From Actinomadura parmotrematis (GTDB taxonomy: Bacteria; Actinomycetota; Actinomycetes; Streptosporangiales; Streptosporangiaceae): DNA of 64,000 nucleotides. The stretch is from NCBI RefSeq assembly GCF_019458805.1, contig NZ_JAIBOA010000015.1:62001-126000 (forward strand). The letters run 5' to 3'. The notes below the pieces were generated by a model. That model searched no databases. It was not told the DNA's origin and saw nothing but the letters and a program-made list of their open reading frames with translations. Of the stretch, positions 25,389 to 34,300 are shown piece by piece (positions within the stretch are counted from its first letter, which is position 1; each line of letters starts with the position of its first letter). The translations under genes were made by a program, and so were the position numbers.

Positions 25389-26135
25389 ATGCCGGGAGGC
25401 AGGCTCACCCAGCAGGACCGCCAGCAGATCGCGCTAGGGCTGGCCGACGGCCTCGCCTACGCCGAGATCGCCCGGCGCCTCGACCGCCCCACGTCCACGA
25501 TCACCCGCGAGGTGATGCGCAACGGCGGCCCCACCGGCTACCGCGCCGACCTCGCGCACCGCGCCACCGAGCGCCGCACCCACCGGCGCCGCCCCGCCGC
25601 CCGCGACGCCGCCGCCGTCCCCGACGCGCACGGGCGCGACGCCGCGGCCGTCCGGGAGTACCAGGAGGCGCTCATCACCGTCTTCATGACCTCGGGCGTG
25701 CCGAAGATGATGGCCCGCGTGCTGAGCTGCCTCTACGTGACCGACTCCGGCGGCCTCACCGCCGCCGAGATCGCGCAGAACCTCCAGGTCAGCCCGGCGT
25801 CGGTGTCCAAGGCCGTCGCGACCCTGGAGAGCCTGGAACTGCTGCGCCGCGAGCCCGCCGAGGGCCGCCGCGAGCGCTACCTCGTCGACAACGACCTCTG
25901 GTACCGGTCGATGATCCGCAGCGCCCGCGACAACGAGGCGTTCATCGAGGTCGCCCGGCAGGGCGTCGGCATCCTCGGCGCGGGCAGCCCGGCCGCCGTC
26001 CGCCTGGAGAGCGCCGCCCGCTTCCTGAGCTTCATCCACGAGAACCTGATCCGGGCCGCCGAACAGGCCCGCGAGGTCCTCTACACCCAGCCCGCGCCGC
26101 CCCCGGACGACGCCGCCGGACCGGAGCGCGGCTAG
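25389..26135 (+). CDS. GbsR/MarR-like regulator with IS30-type N-terminal HTH
   Basis: This 248-residue protein carries two DNA-binding parts. Residues about 5-45 form a helix-turn-helix like that of IS30-type transposases (LTQQDRQQIALGLADG, EIARRLDRPTSTITREV). Residues about 90-175 form a winged helix of MarR/GbsR type (GLTAAEIAQNLQVSPASVSK, RRERYLV). No transposase catalytic domain follows, so this is a regulator, not a mobile element. The ATG at 25389 follows AAGGAG. It diverges from the DUF4097-ABC operon and probably represses it. Confidence 0.88.
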   Translation: MPGGRLTQQDRQQIALGLADGLAYAEIARRLDRPTSTITREVMRNGGPTGYRADLAHRATERRTHRRRPAARDAAAVPDAHGRDAAAVREYQEALITVFMTSGVPKMMARVLSCLYVTDSGGLTAAEIAQNLQVSPASVSKAVATLESLELLRREPAEGRRERYLVDNDLWYRSMIRSARDNEAFIEVARQGVGILGAGSPAAVRLESAARFLSFIHENLIRAAEQAREVLYTQPAPPPDDAAGPERG

Positions 26136-26138
26136 CCG

Positions 26139-26549
26139 TCAGGAGGCGGCGAGGGAGGTGAGGGCGTCCAGGGAGGGGGCGGACCGCTCGGAGCCCGGCA
26201 GGACGCGGCCGGTGTGGTTGGCGTTCGGGGCGACCGGCAGGGACGCCGCCGCGAACTCGGCCAGCAGGGACGCCGCCGGGACGCCCCGCTCCTTCGCCGC
26301 GCGCAGCTCGTGCGACCAGGCGACCGCCTCGTTGCCGGCGGCGTCGCCGCCGTCGGCGCGGCGGACGAAGCCCGCCGACGCGCCGTCCTCGCCCGCCCAC
26401 AGGTAGCCGAGGACCGTGCCGTCCGCGGCGGCGACCGTCAGGTGGCGGACGGGCCCGTCCGTGCGGTTCGCGTACCGGTCGGCGCCGCCGACGCGGCGCA
26501 GGTCCAGGTCGGCGGTGGTGCGGCGGACGTCGCGTTCGTCGATGGCCAT
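26139..26549 (-). CDS. Small protein of the toxin-downstream array (P-type domain, single copy)
   Basis: This 136-residue protein is the last gene of the minus-strand toxin operon. It contains one copy of a domain also found twice in the next gene upstream: HLTVAAADGTVLGYLWAGED, then AGFVRRADGG, and SHELRAAKERGVPAASLL. I do not recognise it as a named family. There is no signal peptide or membrane helix, so it is cytoplasmic. By position and repetition it is a candidate immunity or immunity-like protein. It converges closely with the regulator at 26135. Confidence 0.65.
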   Translation of the reverse strand: MAIDERDVRRTTADLDLRRVGGADRYANRTDGPVRHLTVAAADGTVLGYLWAGEDGASAGFVRRADGGDAAGNEAVAWSHELRAAKERGVPAASLLAEFAAASLPVAPNANHTGRVLPGSERSAPSLDALTSLAAS

Positions 26550-26568
26550 GGCTCGTCGTCTCCTCGGG

Positions 26569-27858
26569 TCACGCCGGGGGCGGGGGCTTCAGGACGCCGT
26601 TCCACTGCAGCGTGCGGATGGCGGCGTCCAGGGCCGTGCCCGGCAGGGCGGGGACCTGGTGGTCGTTGGCGCGGATGTGCGCGAGCAGGTCCGGCTCGGG
26701 CGCGACGCCGTGGGTCCGAAGGTAGTAGGCGACGGACGCGGGCCACACCCACGTCCCGTCCGTGCGGTAGCCGGCGGGCACCACCGCGCCGCGCGAGGCG
26801 TCCAGCAGGTCGCTCCCGGCGGCGGACGACTCGTGCGCGGCGGGCGCCGACTCCAGGTAGGCGAGCACCCGCTCGCGCTCGTGGTCGGGCAGCTCCGGGC
26901 CGCGCGGGGCGCCCGGGGCGATGGCGGGGAACGTCAGGCGCAGCGACTGCACGTACTGCCCGGCGAACGCGCGCAGCTCGTCCAGGCTGCCGGCGCGCTG
27001 CTCCTGCGCGTCCGCGCGGACGCCGCCGGTGCGCGGATCCTCGGGCGTGCCGCGCAGCCCGCGGACCGCGTCGAGCGCGGGAACGCCCCGCTCGAACGCC
27101 TCCCGCAGCCGCAGGATCAGCGGGCCCGCCGCGTTGGTGCCGGCCGTGCCCGCGTCGCGGCGCGCCTGGTAGAAGGCGGCGGGACCGTCCTCGGCGGCCC
27201 ACACGTAGCCGAGGACGGTGTCGCCGAGGCTGACGGGCAGGAACACGACCGGGCCGGCGGTCTCCAGCTCGTAGCCGGGCGGGAGCTGGAACGACAGCGG
27301 GCCCCAGCCCTTCGCGCGGTCCACCGGCGTGCCGTCGGCGAAGGTGCCGTCGGCGATGAGCGGCTGCGGGAGCGGCGGGGCGCCCGGGTTGGTGAGGAGG
27401 TCGAGGTCGGTCAGCGACGCGGCCCGCCGCTCGGCGGCCCCGGCGGGGACACCGCCGCCGCGCGGGTCCTCGGGGGCGCCGATCCAGGCGCGGACGGCGT
27501 CGCGGGCGGGCAGCCCGGCGGCGTGCTGCCGCGCGAGCCGCTCCGACCAGACGAGCGGCGCCTCCCAGGCGGCCTGGAGCTTGTCGTTGCGGCGCACGAA
27601 CCCGGCGGCGGCGTCGCTCTCCGACGCCCACAGGAACCCGATCGGCTCGCCGTTCAGCTCCACCGGCAGGTAGACGACGGGCTTGCGGGTGACGGTCTCG
27701 TAGCCGGACGGCCCGCCGGAACCGCCGTAAGGTGAGCCGCCCGCGGCGGGCGGCGGCGCGGCGGCGCCGAAGGCGGGGGGCGGCGCGGGCGCTCCCGGCG
27801 CGGCGGCCGGGGCGTTCTGCCACCGGCCGTGCGGGCTGCGGTCGTCTGGGTTGCTCAT
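26569..27858 (-). CDS. Modular cytoplasmic protein of the toxin-downstream array (P-P-W domains)
   Basis: This 429-residue protein has a Pro/Gly/Ala-rich start (about 1-58), then two copies of the P-type domain (about 60-145, with LPVELNGEPIGFLWASE; and about 200-300, with LPVSLGDTVLGYVWAAEDG). Each copy ends in a GAPEDPRGGGV- or GTPEDPRTGGV-type segment. The last 90 residues form a second domain, with YRTDGTWVWPASVAYYLRTHG and HIRANDHQVP, that is also the end of the next gene upstream. It is cytoplasmic and of unknown family. The shuffling of domains between neighbours is typical of immunity gene arrays. Confidence 0.65.
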   Translation of the reverse strand: MSNPDDRSPHGRWQNAPAAAPGAPAPPPAFGAAAPPPAAGGSPYGGSGGPSGYETVTRKPVVYLPVELNGEPIGFLWASESDAAAGFVRRNDKLQAAWEAPLVWSERLARQHAAGLPARDAVRAWIGAPEDPRGGGVPAGAAERRAASLTDLDLLTNPGAPPLPQPLIADGTFADGTPVDRAKGWGPLSFQLPPGYELETAGPVVFLPVSLGDTVLGYVWAAEDGPAAFYQARRDAGTAGTNAAGPLILRLREAFERGVPALDAVRGLRGTPEDPRTGGVRADAQEQRAGSLDELRAFAGQYVQSLRLTFPAIAPGAPRGPELPDHERERVLAYLESAPAAHESSAAGSDLLDASRGAVVPAGYRTDGTWVWPASVAYYLRTHGVAPEPDLLAHIRANDHQVPALPGTALDAAIRTLQWNGVLKPPPPA

Positions 27859-27868
27859 CGTCGGACCT

Positions 27869-28714
27869 TCAGGATCGGGGAGCGCCGGTGACGACGGCGA
27901 TCGCTGCGTTGCGGGCGTCCTCGGACACCTCGGGCACCCGGAAGCCGCCCGAGCGGATGTGGTCGACCAGCTCCCGTTCCGGCGGGACGCCGTGCGCGCG
28001 CAGGTAGTACCCGACGGCGCCGGGCCACACCCACGTTCCGTCGGTGTGGAAGGTCAGCGGCACCTTCGGCGCGCGCGCGTCGTCGAACAGGTCGCCGTCG
28101 AAGCTGCGCGCGGCGAGCACGATCGGCGCCTGCTCCAGGTAGCGGACGACGGCGTCGCGCTGGTCGCCGGGCACGTCGGGGCGCTCGACGAGCGGCGACC
28201 CGTCCGGCCGCCGCCCGTCCACCGCCCGCGCCACCCGCAGGCCGCCGGCGCCGGAGCCGGCGGCGTCGGGGCCGTCGCTCGGGGCGGAGGGGGCGGCCAG
28301 CCAGGACGGGGTGAGGTGCGGCGGGCGCGGGAAGCGCGCGAGCTCCTCGGCGCGGGCGTCCGGCGGGGGCGGGGACTGGAAGGCGGGCTCCCGCTCGGCG
28401 TCGTAGGCGATCTCGTACGCGTACGGGTAGGCGAGCGTGTAGGCGGCGGTGAACCACGTGCCCGCGTCCGGGGTGTGCATCCCGGCGCGCAGCCGCGCGA
28501 ACAGGTCGCCGAGCGCGGCGGGCGCGTCGGCGGGCTCCCAGTCAGCGCGGCCGACGCCGCGCACCTGCAGCACCGTCTCGGCGTGCGGGCCGAGCGCGGC
28601 GTACCGGACGGCGGCGGCCTCCCACTGCGGGGGCAGCTCGTGCGTCAGCAGCATCAGCACGTCGAGCAGCAGCGCGTCCTGCCCGGCCTGGTCGAGCGGC
28701 CGATCCTCGCTCAC
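27869..28714 (-). CDS. YezG-like/W-domain fusion protein
   Basis: The first 150 residues of this 281-residue protein follow a weakened YezG-like pattern (a helical start, then DAGTWFTAAYTLAYPYAYEI, ELARFPRPP and PSWL). Residues about 185-281 carry the W-type domain (FHTDGTWVWPGAVGYYLRAHG, HIRSGGFRVPEV) shared with the next gene. It thus bridges the two groups of genes in the array. The GTG at 28714 has GAGG upstream within the end of the preceding gene, so the genes are tightly packed. Cytoplasmic; probable immunity-related role by context. Confidence 0.65.
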   Translation of the reverse strand: MSEDRPLDQAGQDALLLDVLMLLTHELPPQWEAAAVRYAALGPHAETVLQVRGVGRADWEPADAPAALGDLFARLRAGMHTPDAGTWFTAAYTLAYPYAYEIAYDAEREPAFQSPPPPDARAEELARFPRPPHLTPSWLAAPSAPSDGPDAAGSGAGGLRVARAVDGRRPDGSPLVERPDVPGDQRDAVVRYLEQAPIVLAARSFDGDLFDDARAPKVPLTFHTDGTWVWPGAVGYYLRAHGVPPERELVDHIRSGGFRVPEVSEDARNAAIAVVTGAPRS

Positions 28715-28727
28715 CGCGTACCTCGTT

Positions 28728-29186
28728 TCATCCTCGGGCGCCGGCCCGCTCGCGCAGCCAGCCGGGCAGGTGGGCGTCGTCGCGGGGGAACGCGGCCAGG
28801 TCGGCGGCGTAGGCGCCGTCCGGCGCGGGCGCGGCCCAGCCGGGCTCGAACCGCGGGTTGAACACGATCCGGTAGGTGCCGGGCCGGTCCACGGTGAGCC
28901 GCGTCCCGAACCAGGTGCCCTCGCCGGGCCGGTACATCATCGCGCGGACCTCGGCGGCCGCCTGGAGCAGACCGGGCGGCACCGGCACGTCGCGCACCGA
29001 CCCGTCCGGGGCGACGGCGGCGAGCGCCGCGTCGGCGGACTCCGCGGTCATCGCGACGCGCAGGTCGATCCGGTGCCAGCCGGCGGGCGCGACCTCCAGC
29101 AGCACCGACACCGCCCACTGCACGAGCTGGTCGTAGCGGCGCTGGTCGTAGGGCAGCGGCCGCTGCCCGGCCTGCGGGTGGCTCAT
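28728..29186 (-). CDS. Single-domain YezG-like immunity protein candidate
   Basis: This 152-residue protein has one complete unit of the YezG/DUF600-like pattern: an N-terminal helix, a strand segment WHRIDLRVAMTAESADA, then GEGTWFGTRLTVDRPGTYRI, FNPRFEPGW, YAADLAAFPRDDAHLPGWL. YezG proteins neutralise YeeF-type LXG nuclease toxins in Bacillus. The match rests on motif order, not on an alignment. It lies 14 bases upstream of the fusion gene. Confidence 0.7.
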   Translation of the reverse strand: MSHPQAGQRPLPYDQRRYDQLVQWAVSVLLEVAPAGWHRIDLRVAMTAESADAALAAVAPDGSVRDVPVPPGLLQAAAEVRAMMYRPGEGTWFGTRLTVDRPGTYRIVFNPRFEPGWAAPAPDGAYAADLAAFPRDDAHLPGWLRERAGARG

Positions 29187-29325
29187 GTCCTCCTCCAGGG
29201 CGCGTCCGGCTCCCGTCCTGCTTTCCGGGATCCGCTTCGCGAAGCCGCGCCTTCCGGCGGGTCCGCCAGCCTAGCGGCGCTCCGGGGAACCGGTCCGGGC
29301 CGGAACGCGGTCGGGCGAGTGGTGA

Positions 29326-30240
29326 TCATAATGCCGCCGGCCCTTCCTCGGCGAGGGCGCGCAGCCAGCCGGGGACGTTGGCGGTGGCGCGGGGGAAGCG
29401 GTCCAGGTCGGTGCGGGCGTCCTCGGCGGTGGGAGGTTCGTCCCAGTCCGGAACGGTGCTCCAGTTGTAGCGGAAGGAGACCTTGGCCGGATAACCGAAC
29501 TCGGCGGTCCACTCGGCGCTGAACCAGGTGCCGCGGCCCCGCTCGGGATCGCCGTCGATCTCGTAGTACATGGCGTCGTGCAGCCGCGCGACAGCGTCCC
29601 TGATCCGGGTCGGCGGCTCCCACGGGTACACCCGGCCGCCCACGCCCCACACCAGCGGCGTCGGGAACTCCACGTGGTCGCCCAGCACCCGGTAGGAGCC
29701 GACGACCCGCTCCCAGTCCGAGGGGGCGTAGAGCGAGAAGTAAGGGGCGATCTCGCGGGAGATGAAATCTGAGGTGTCGGCGAACATCAGGCCCCGGATC
29801 CGCGGCGCCGGAGGGGCCGGGGCGTCGTCGGCGCGGGCCCGCATCCAGGCGGGGACCGCTTCGGGCGCGCGCGGGAACCTCTGCAGTTCGGCCCGCCACA
29901 GCCCGGCCGACGGCATCGCGCCCCACTGGGGCTCGTAGCGGTCGTTGTAGTTCTTCTCGACCATGGGGCCGGGGGCGTTCATGACGAACCGCGCCTCGAA
30001 CCAGGTGCCCTCGTCGTCGCGCATCATCCGGCGCAGCGCGACCCACTTGCGCCCGAGGCCCTCCGGCGGCTGGACGAGGGGGGTGGAGCCGTCGGGCATC
30101 ACCACCGTGAGCAGCAGGTCGAACCGGTCGCCGACCGCCTGGAACCGCAGGTCGACGCGCCGCCAGCCGGACGGGCAGGCGTCGATCACGTCCCAGCAGA
30201 TGTCGTCGGCCAGCGCCCGCGTCTCATCGCCCCTACGCAC
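29326..30240 (-). CDS. Double-domain YezG-like immunity protein candidate, copy 2
   Basis: This 304-residue protein contains two YezG-like units in tandem. Unit 1 has EGTWFEARFVMNAPGPM, YNDRYEPQW and RAELQRFPRAPEAVPAWM; unit 2 has GRGTWFSAEWTAEFGYPAKV, YNWSTVPDWDEPP and RTDLDRFPRATANVPGWL. It is clearly paralogous to the next gene upstream over its whole length. It starts with GTG at 30240 (VRRGDETRALADDICWDV). It is the second gene after the toxin. Retention of two similar copies fits an immunity locus exposed to variable toxins. Confidence 0.78.
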   Translation of the reverse strand: MRRGDETRALADDICWDVIDACPSGWRRVDLRFQAVGDRFDLLLTVVMPDGSTPLVQPPEGLGRKWVALRRMMRDDEGTWFEARFVMNAPGPMVEKNYNDRYEPQWGAMPSAGLWRAELQRFPRAPEAVPAWMRARADDAPAPPAPRIRGLMFADTSDFISREIAPYFSLYAPSDWERVVGSYRVLGDHVEFPTPLVWGVGGRVYPWEPPTRIRDAVARLHDAMYYEIDGDPERGRGTWFSAEWTAEFGYPAKVSFRYNWSTVPDWDEPPTAEDARTDLDRFPRATANVPGWLRALAEEGPAAL

Positions 30241-30383
30241 GGCTACCGCCTGAACCGGAGGACGGACGTCGCGCCGCGCGGTGCATCAGCCCACCGCCGC
30301 TGCGGCGGCCGGCACCGTCCGCCCGCCCACCTGGGAGACGCGGACGGCGGCGTCCGGGCGGGAGGCGCCGGAGCGGACAACGA

Positions 30384-31313
30384 TCATGCCGGTGGCGGTC
30401 CGTCCCCGGCGCCGCCCTCGCCGGCGAGGGCGCGGAGCCAGTCGGGGACGTTGGCGGCGGCGCGGGGGAAGCGTTCCAGGTCGGTGCGGGCGTCCTCGGC
30501 GGTGGGCGGCTTGTCCCAGAGCGGTTCGGCGCTCCAGTTGTAGCGGAAGCCGATTTCGGCGGGGTAGGTGAACTCGGCGGTCCATTCGGCGCTGAACCAG
30601 GTGCCGCGGCCGCGCTCGGGGTCGCCGTCGATCTCGTAGTACATGCTGTGGTGGAGCCGGTCGATGGCCTGGCGGACGCGGGCGGGGGGCTCCCACGGGT
30701 ACATTCGGCCGTCCACCCCCCACACGAGCGGCGTCGGGAACTCCACGTGGTCGCCGAGGGCGCGGTAGGAGCCGATGATCCGCTCCCAGTCCGAGGGGGC
30801 GGAGAACACGACGTACGGGGTGACCTCCTCGGCCACGAACTGCGCGACCGCGGCGTGCATCAGGCCGAGAATCGGGGGGTCGGGCCGCGGCTGCAGGCCG
30901 TCGGCGCGGGCCTGCATCCAGGCGGGGACCGCTCGGGGCGCGCGCGGGAACTTCGCCAGCTCGGCGCGCCAGAGGCCGGCCGAGGGCATCGCGTCCCAGG
31001 ACGGTTCGTAGCGGTCGTTGAAGTCCCGGTTGACCATGGGGCCGGGGGCGTTCATGACGAACCGCGCCTCGAACCAGGTGCCGTCGTCGTCGCGCATGCC
31101 GTGGCGCAGAGTGATCCATTTGTGGACGAGGTCGTCCGGCACCTGGACGGCCTGCGCCGACCCGTCCGGCATCAGCACGGTGAGCAGGACGTCGACACGG
31201 TCGCCGACGGCCTGGCAGCGCAGGTCGACGCGCCGCCAGTCGGACGGGCAGGCGTCGAGCACGTCCCAGCAGATCTCGTCGGACAGCGCCCGCGTCTCAT
31301 CGGTCCTACGCAT
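30384..31313 (-). CDS. Double-domain YezG-like immunity protein candidate, directly after the toxin
   Basis: This 309-residue protein has the same two-unit structure as its neighbour (DGTWFEARFVMNAPGPM and GRGTWFSAEWTAEFTYP, each followed by a Y-N-x-x-x-x-P-x-W and an FPRA segment). The ATG at 31313 lies inside the last eight bases of the toxin gene, so it is translated by coupling to it. That position is the usual place of the cognate immunity gene of a polymorphic toxin. The protein has no signal peptide, as expected for a cytoplasmic nuclease inhibitor. Confidence 0.82.
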   Translation of the reverse strand: MRRTDETRALSDEICWDVLDACPSDWRRVDLRCQAVGDRVDVLLTVLMPDGSAQAVQVPDDLVHKWITLRHGMRDDDGTWFEARFVMNAPGPMVNRDFNDRYEPSWDAMPSAGLWRAELAKFPRAPRAVPAWMQARADGLQPRPDPPILGLMHAAVAQFVAEEVTPYVVFSAPSDWERIIGSYRALGDHVEFPTPLVWGVDGRMYPWEPPARVRQAIDRLHHSMYYEIDGDPERGRGTWFSAEWTAEFTYPAEIGFRYNWSAEPLWDKPPTAEDARTDLERFPRAAANVPDWLRALAGEGGAGDGPPPA

Positions 31314-34300
31314 TGTCGAAGCCTCTCATGTGCATCGTGACCTGGCCGTCGACAACCTCGACCCAACGCACCTGGAGATGGTGGGGAACCTGCTCGCCGG
31401 CGTCGCGGAGCGCGAACACGCTGAAGTCGCGCAGTTCCACGCCGGCGGCGGCGCGGGCGGCGAGATCTCCCTCCATCGCGTGCCAGGAGTCGGGCGGAAG
31501 GAGACCGGTGAGAGGATCGTTGTTGCCCTGGTTCTGCGCGCGGTTCTGCGACACGTAGTTGATCAGCTCGCGTGGGGAGTCGAACTGGTGGCCCTGCGTG
31601 TGACCGCCGTCGTTGACGCTCTGCCAGACCACCTTGCCGTCGTTGCGGGTGACCTGGACGCGCCCGCCCAGCGCGGCCGACCGTTGCTGGCCGGGGTCGT
31701 TGCGCTGCCGCAGCAGCGTCGGATCGCTGTTGCTCGCGGGCCTCAGATCGGCGCCCGAGGAGGCCGACGTGTCGGTGAAGTGCTCCGGTCGCACGCTGGC
31801 GGTGGTGTTCTCCGGCCCCGTCTCGAACCGCCACCGGCCCCCGTCCACCGAGTACTGGGTGTTCGGGTGCGGGTGGTTCAGGTCGGGATTGAACGGCCGG
31901 TAGGTGTCGACGATGCGCACCCTGCCGTTCTCGTCCGTGTAGAACACGCCGCGCGGGTCGCCGTTGCTGCCGTGCACCACGTAGCGCGCGTTCGGCTCCA
32001 GGCCGCCGCGGGCGGCGAACGACTCGCGGGCCTTCGGCGCCGCTCCGTTCTCCGGATGGTCGGGGTCGGGGACGGCGATGGTGCGGGCGTCCGGCCGCGG
32101 AGCGAAGTCCCCGCCGGCGGGCGGCGGGCGGTTGGGGTCGAACGTCTGCGACGTCCGGTAGACCACCTCGGACCTCGGCGACCTCAGCTCCGGGTTGTTC
32201 GACGAGACGCGTCCCGAGTCCGTCTCGACCCAGCGGACGCGGCCGGTCGAATCGGTCTGGTAGGTGCCGCGGAAATCGCCCGCCGTGTCGTAGACCTCGT
32301 AGCGGGTGTTGGGATCCAGCGTCCTGCCGGCGAACGGCTCGTGCGGCTTCGGCGCGGGAACGCCCCCGGCGGGGCCGGTGCCGCCGTCGGGACCACCGAC
32401 CTGCGCCGTGTGCTCGGGCGTGGGCCGGTCGAAGGCGACGGCGGACGGGGGCATGCCGTTCTCGTCGGTCCGGAAGATCTGGTGGTGATCGCCGACCTGG
32501 ACCCGGTAGTCGACGTCGGGGTGGGGACGGCTGATGTCAGGGTTGTCCACGTACTGCGGGTGGTCGCGCCGCAGGTTGGACACTTCGCCTTCGATGTGCG
32601 AGATCCGGCCGTCGGGGCCGGTGAAGATCCGGGCACGCGGGACGGGGTCCCCGCTCGCGTCCGTACGGCCGTCGTACACGTCGTAGCGGGCGTTGGCGTC
32701 GCCGACGAATCCGGGGGCGGCGAAGGGCTGCCCGGGCGCGACGTGCTGCGGCCGCACGTTCTCCGGCAGGACGCTCGGCGGGTTGAAGGGCCGCGGCAGC
32801 AGATCGTCGTTGACGAGCTGGTGCTGCGGATTGGCGCGGTACTCCTCGCGATTCGCAGGCGACAGCCGTTGCTCTTGCGGCGCCGGCCGATGCTCCTCGC
32901 CGCCGGGACGGCGCAGCGGACCGTGGTCGTCCTCGCCGCCGGAGGCGTCGCGGGCGCGGGCGCGGGTGTGCTCGCCGGGGGCGCCGGTGCCGGCGGCGGG
33001 GCGGGGGTGGCCGGGGGCGTGGCCGCCGTTGCCGGCCTCGGCGGCGTTGCCGTCGGGGTGGTGCGTCGTCCAGCCGCCGTCCGGCGGGATCGTCGGATGG
33101 CGCTGCCCGTCGGCGCCGGTGTGGGCGGACGCGGCGTACACGTTGCCGTTGTTGTCGGTCCAGGCGAGGCCGCGCGGGGCCGTCACCGGGACGCCGAGCT
33201 CGCGCGACAGGCGGGCGGCGAAGTCGCCCTCGCCGGTGCGGCAGGACAGGAGCATGACCTCGCGGCCGTTCCAGTCCGGATGGTTGCGGATGAGCGCGGC
33301 GGCCTCCTCGACGCTGAGGCGGCGGCCGTTGACGACGATGCCGTCGGGTCCGCCGTGGGCGTCGAGGACGAAGCGCTGCGGATCGGCGGGGACGCGGCGC
33401 GCGAGGTCGCGCATGGCCGGGTCGTCGGGGCCGTACAGCGCCATGCCGGCGGGGGTGTGGTCGGCGTCGCGGTAGAGGTCGTGCAGGTGCTCGGGGAGGC
33501 CGGGGGGGACGTCGTTGTGGTGGCCTTGCGGCTCGCCCTCGTGGGGGGCGGGGTTGTGGGGATCTTGGGCGTGGTGCTGCTGGTGGGGGGCGGGGCCGTT
33601 GGCGTCGCCGGGGTGCGCGGGGTGCGCGGGGTGACGGCCGGGGGCTCCGCCGGGGGTGGCGGCCGGGTGCGTGCCGGGGGTGGTGTTTCCACCGAGGGTG
33701 GTGGGGGTGTTGGCGGGGCGCGGCGACTCGGGGGAGCCGCCGGCCGGCCGCGTGTTTCCACTGTTTCCGGAGCTGGGCGAGTTGCTGCCCGGCGCCGCTC
33801 CGCCTGGCGTCGTCCCGCCCGGCGCTGCTCCGCCTGGCGTCGTCCCGCTGGGGGTGGGGGAGGCCGCGCCGCCCGAGTTCGGAGAGGCGTTCGGGCCCCC
33901 AGGCTCCGCATTCGCGGCGGAGGTGGTGGCCGGACCGGCGTGCGGGGTTCCCGGACCGGACGCCGAGTCGGGTGCACCGCCGGTGGCGTAGGCGATGCGC
34001 GGATCAGGGACCGAGTGCGGCGTGGTCGTGCCCCCTGGGTGCGACGCCGGACTCGGACCGCCGGCCGGGTCGGTCGTACCGCCGTTGCCGTAGGCGATGC
34101 GGGGATCAGGGACCGAGTGCGGCGTGGTGGTGCCGCCGGGGTGCGGCGTCGTACCACCGGCAGGCCCGCCGGTACCGGGCGCGGGAACGTGCGGAGCGCC
34201 CGTCCCGCTCGCCGAAGGCGCACTGCCCGCCCCGGCGACGGGATGCGCGGGACCGGAACCATCGGAACCACCCGCACCCGCGACGGGCGGCGCGGGAGCA

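Noticed and set aside
25389..25520. IS30-type transposase HTH suggesting an insertion sequence
   Set aside because: No catalytic domain follows, no terminal inverted repeats are seen, and a MarR-like domain is fused to it.
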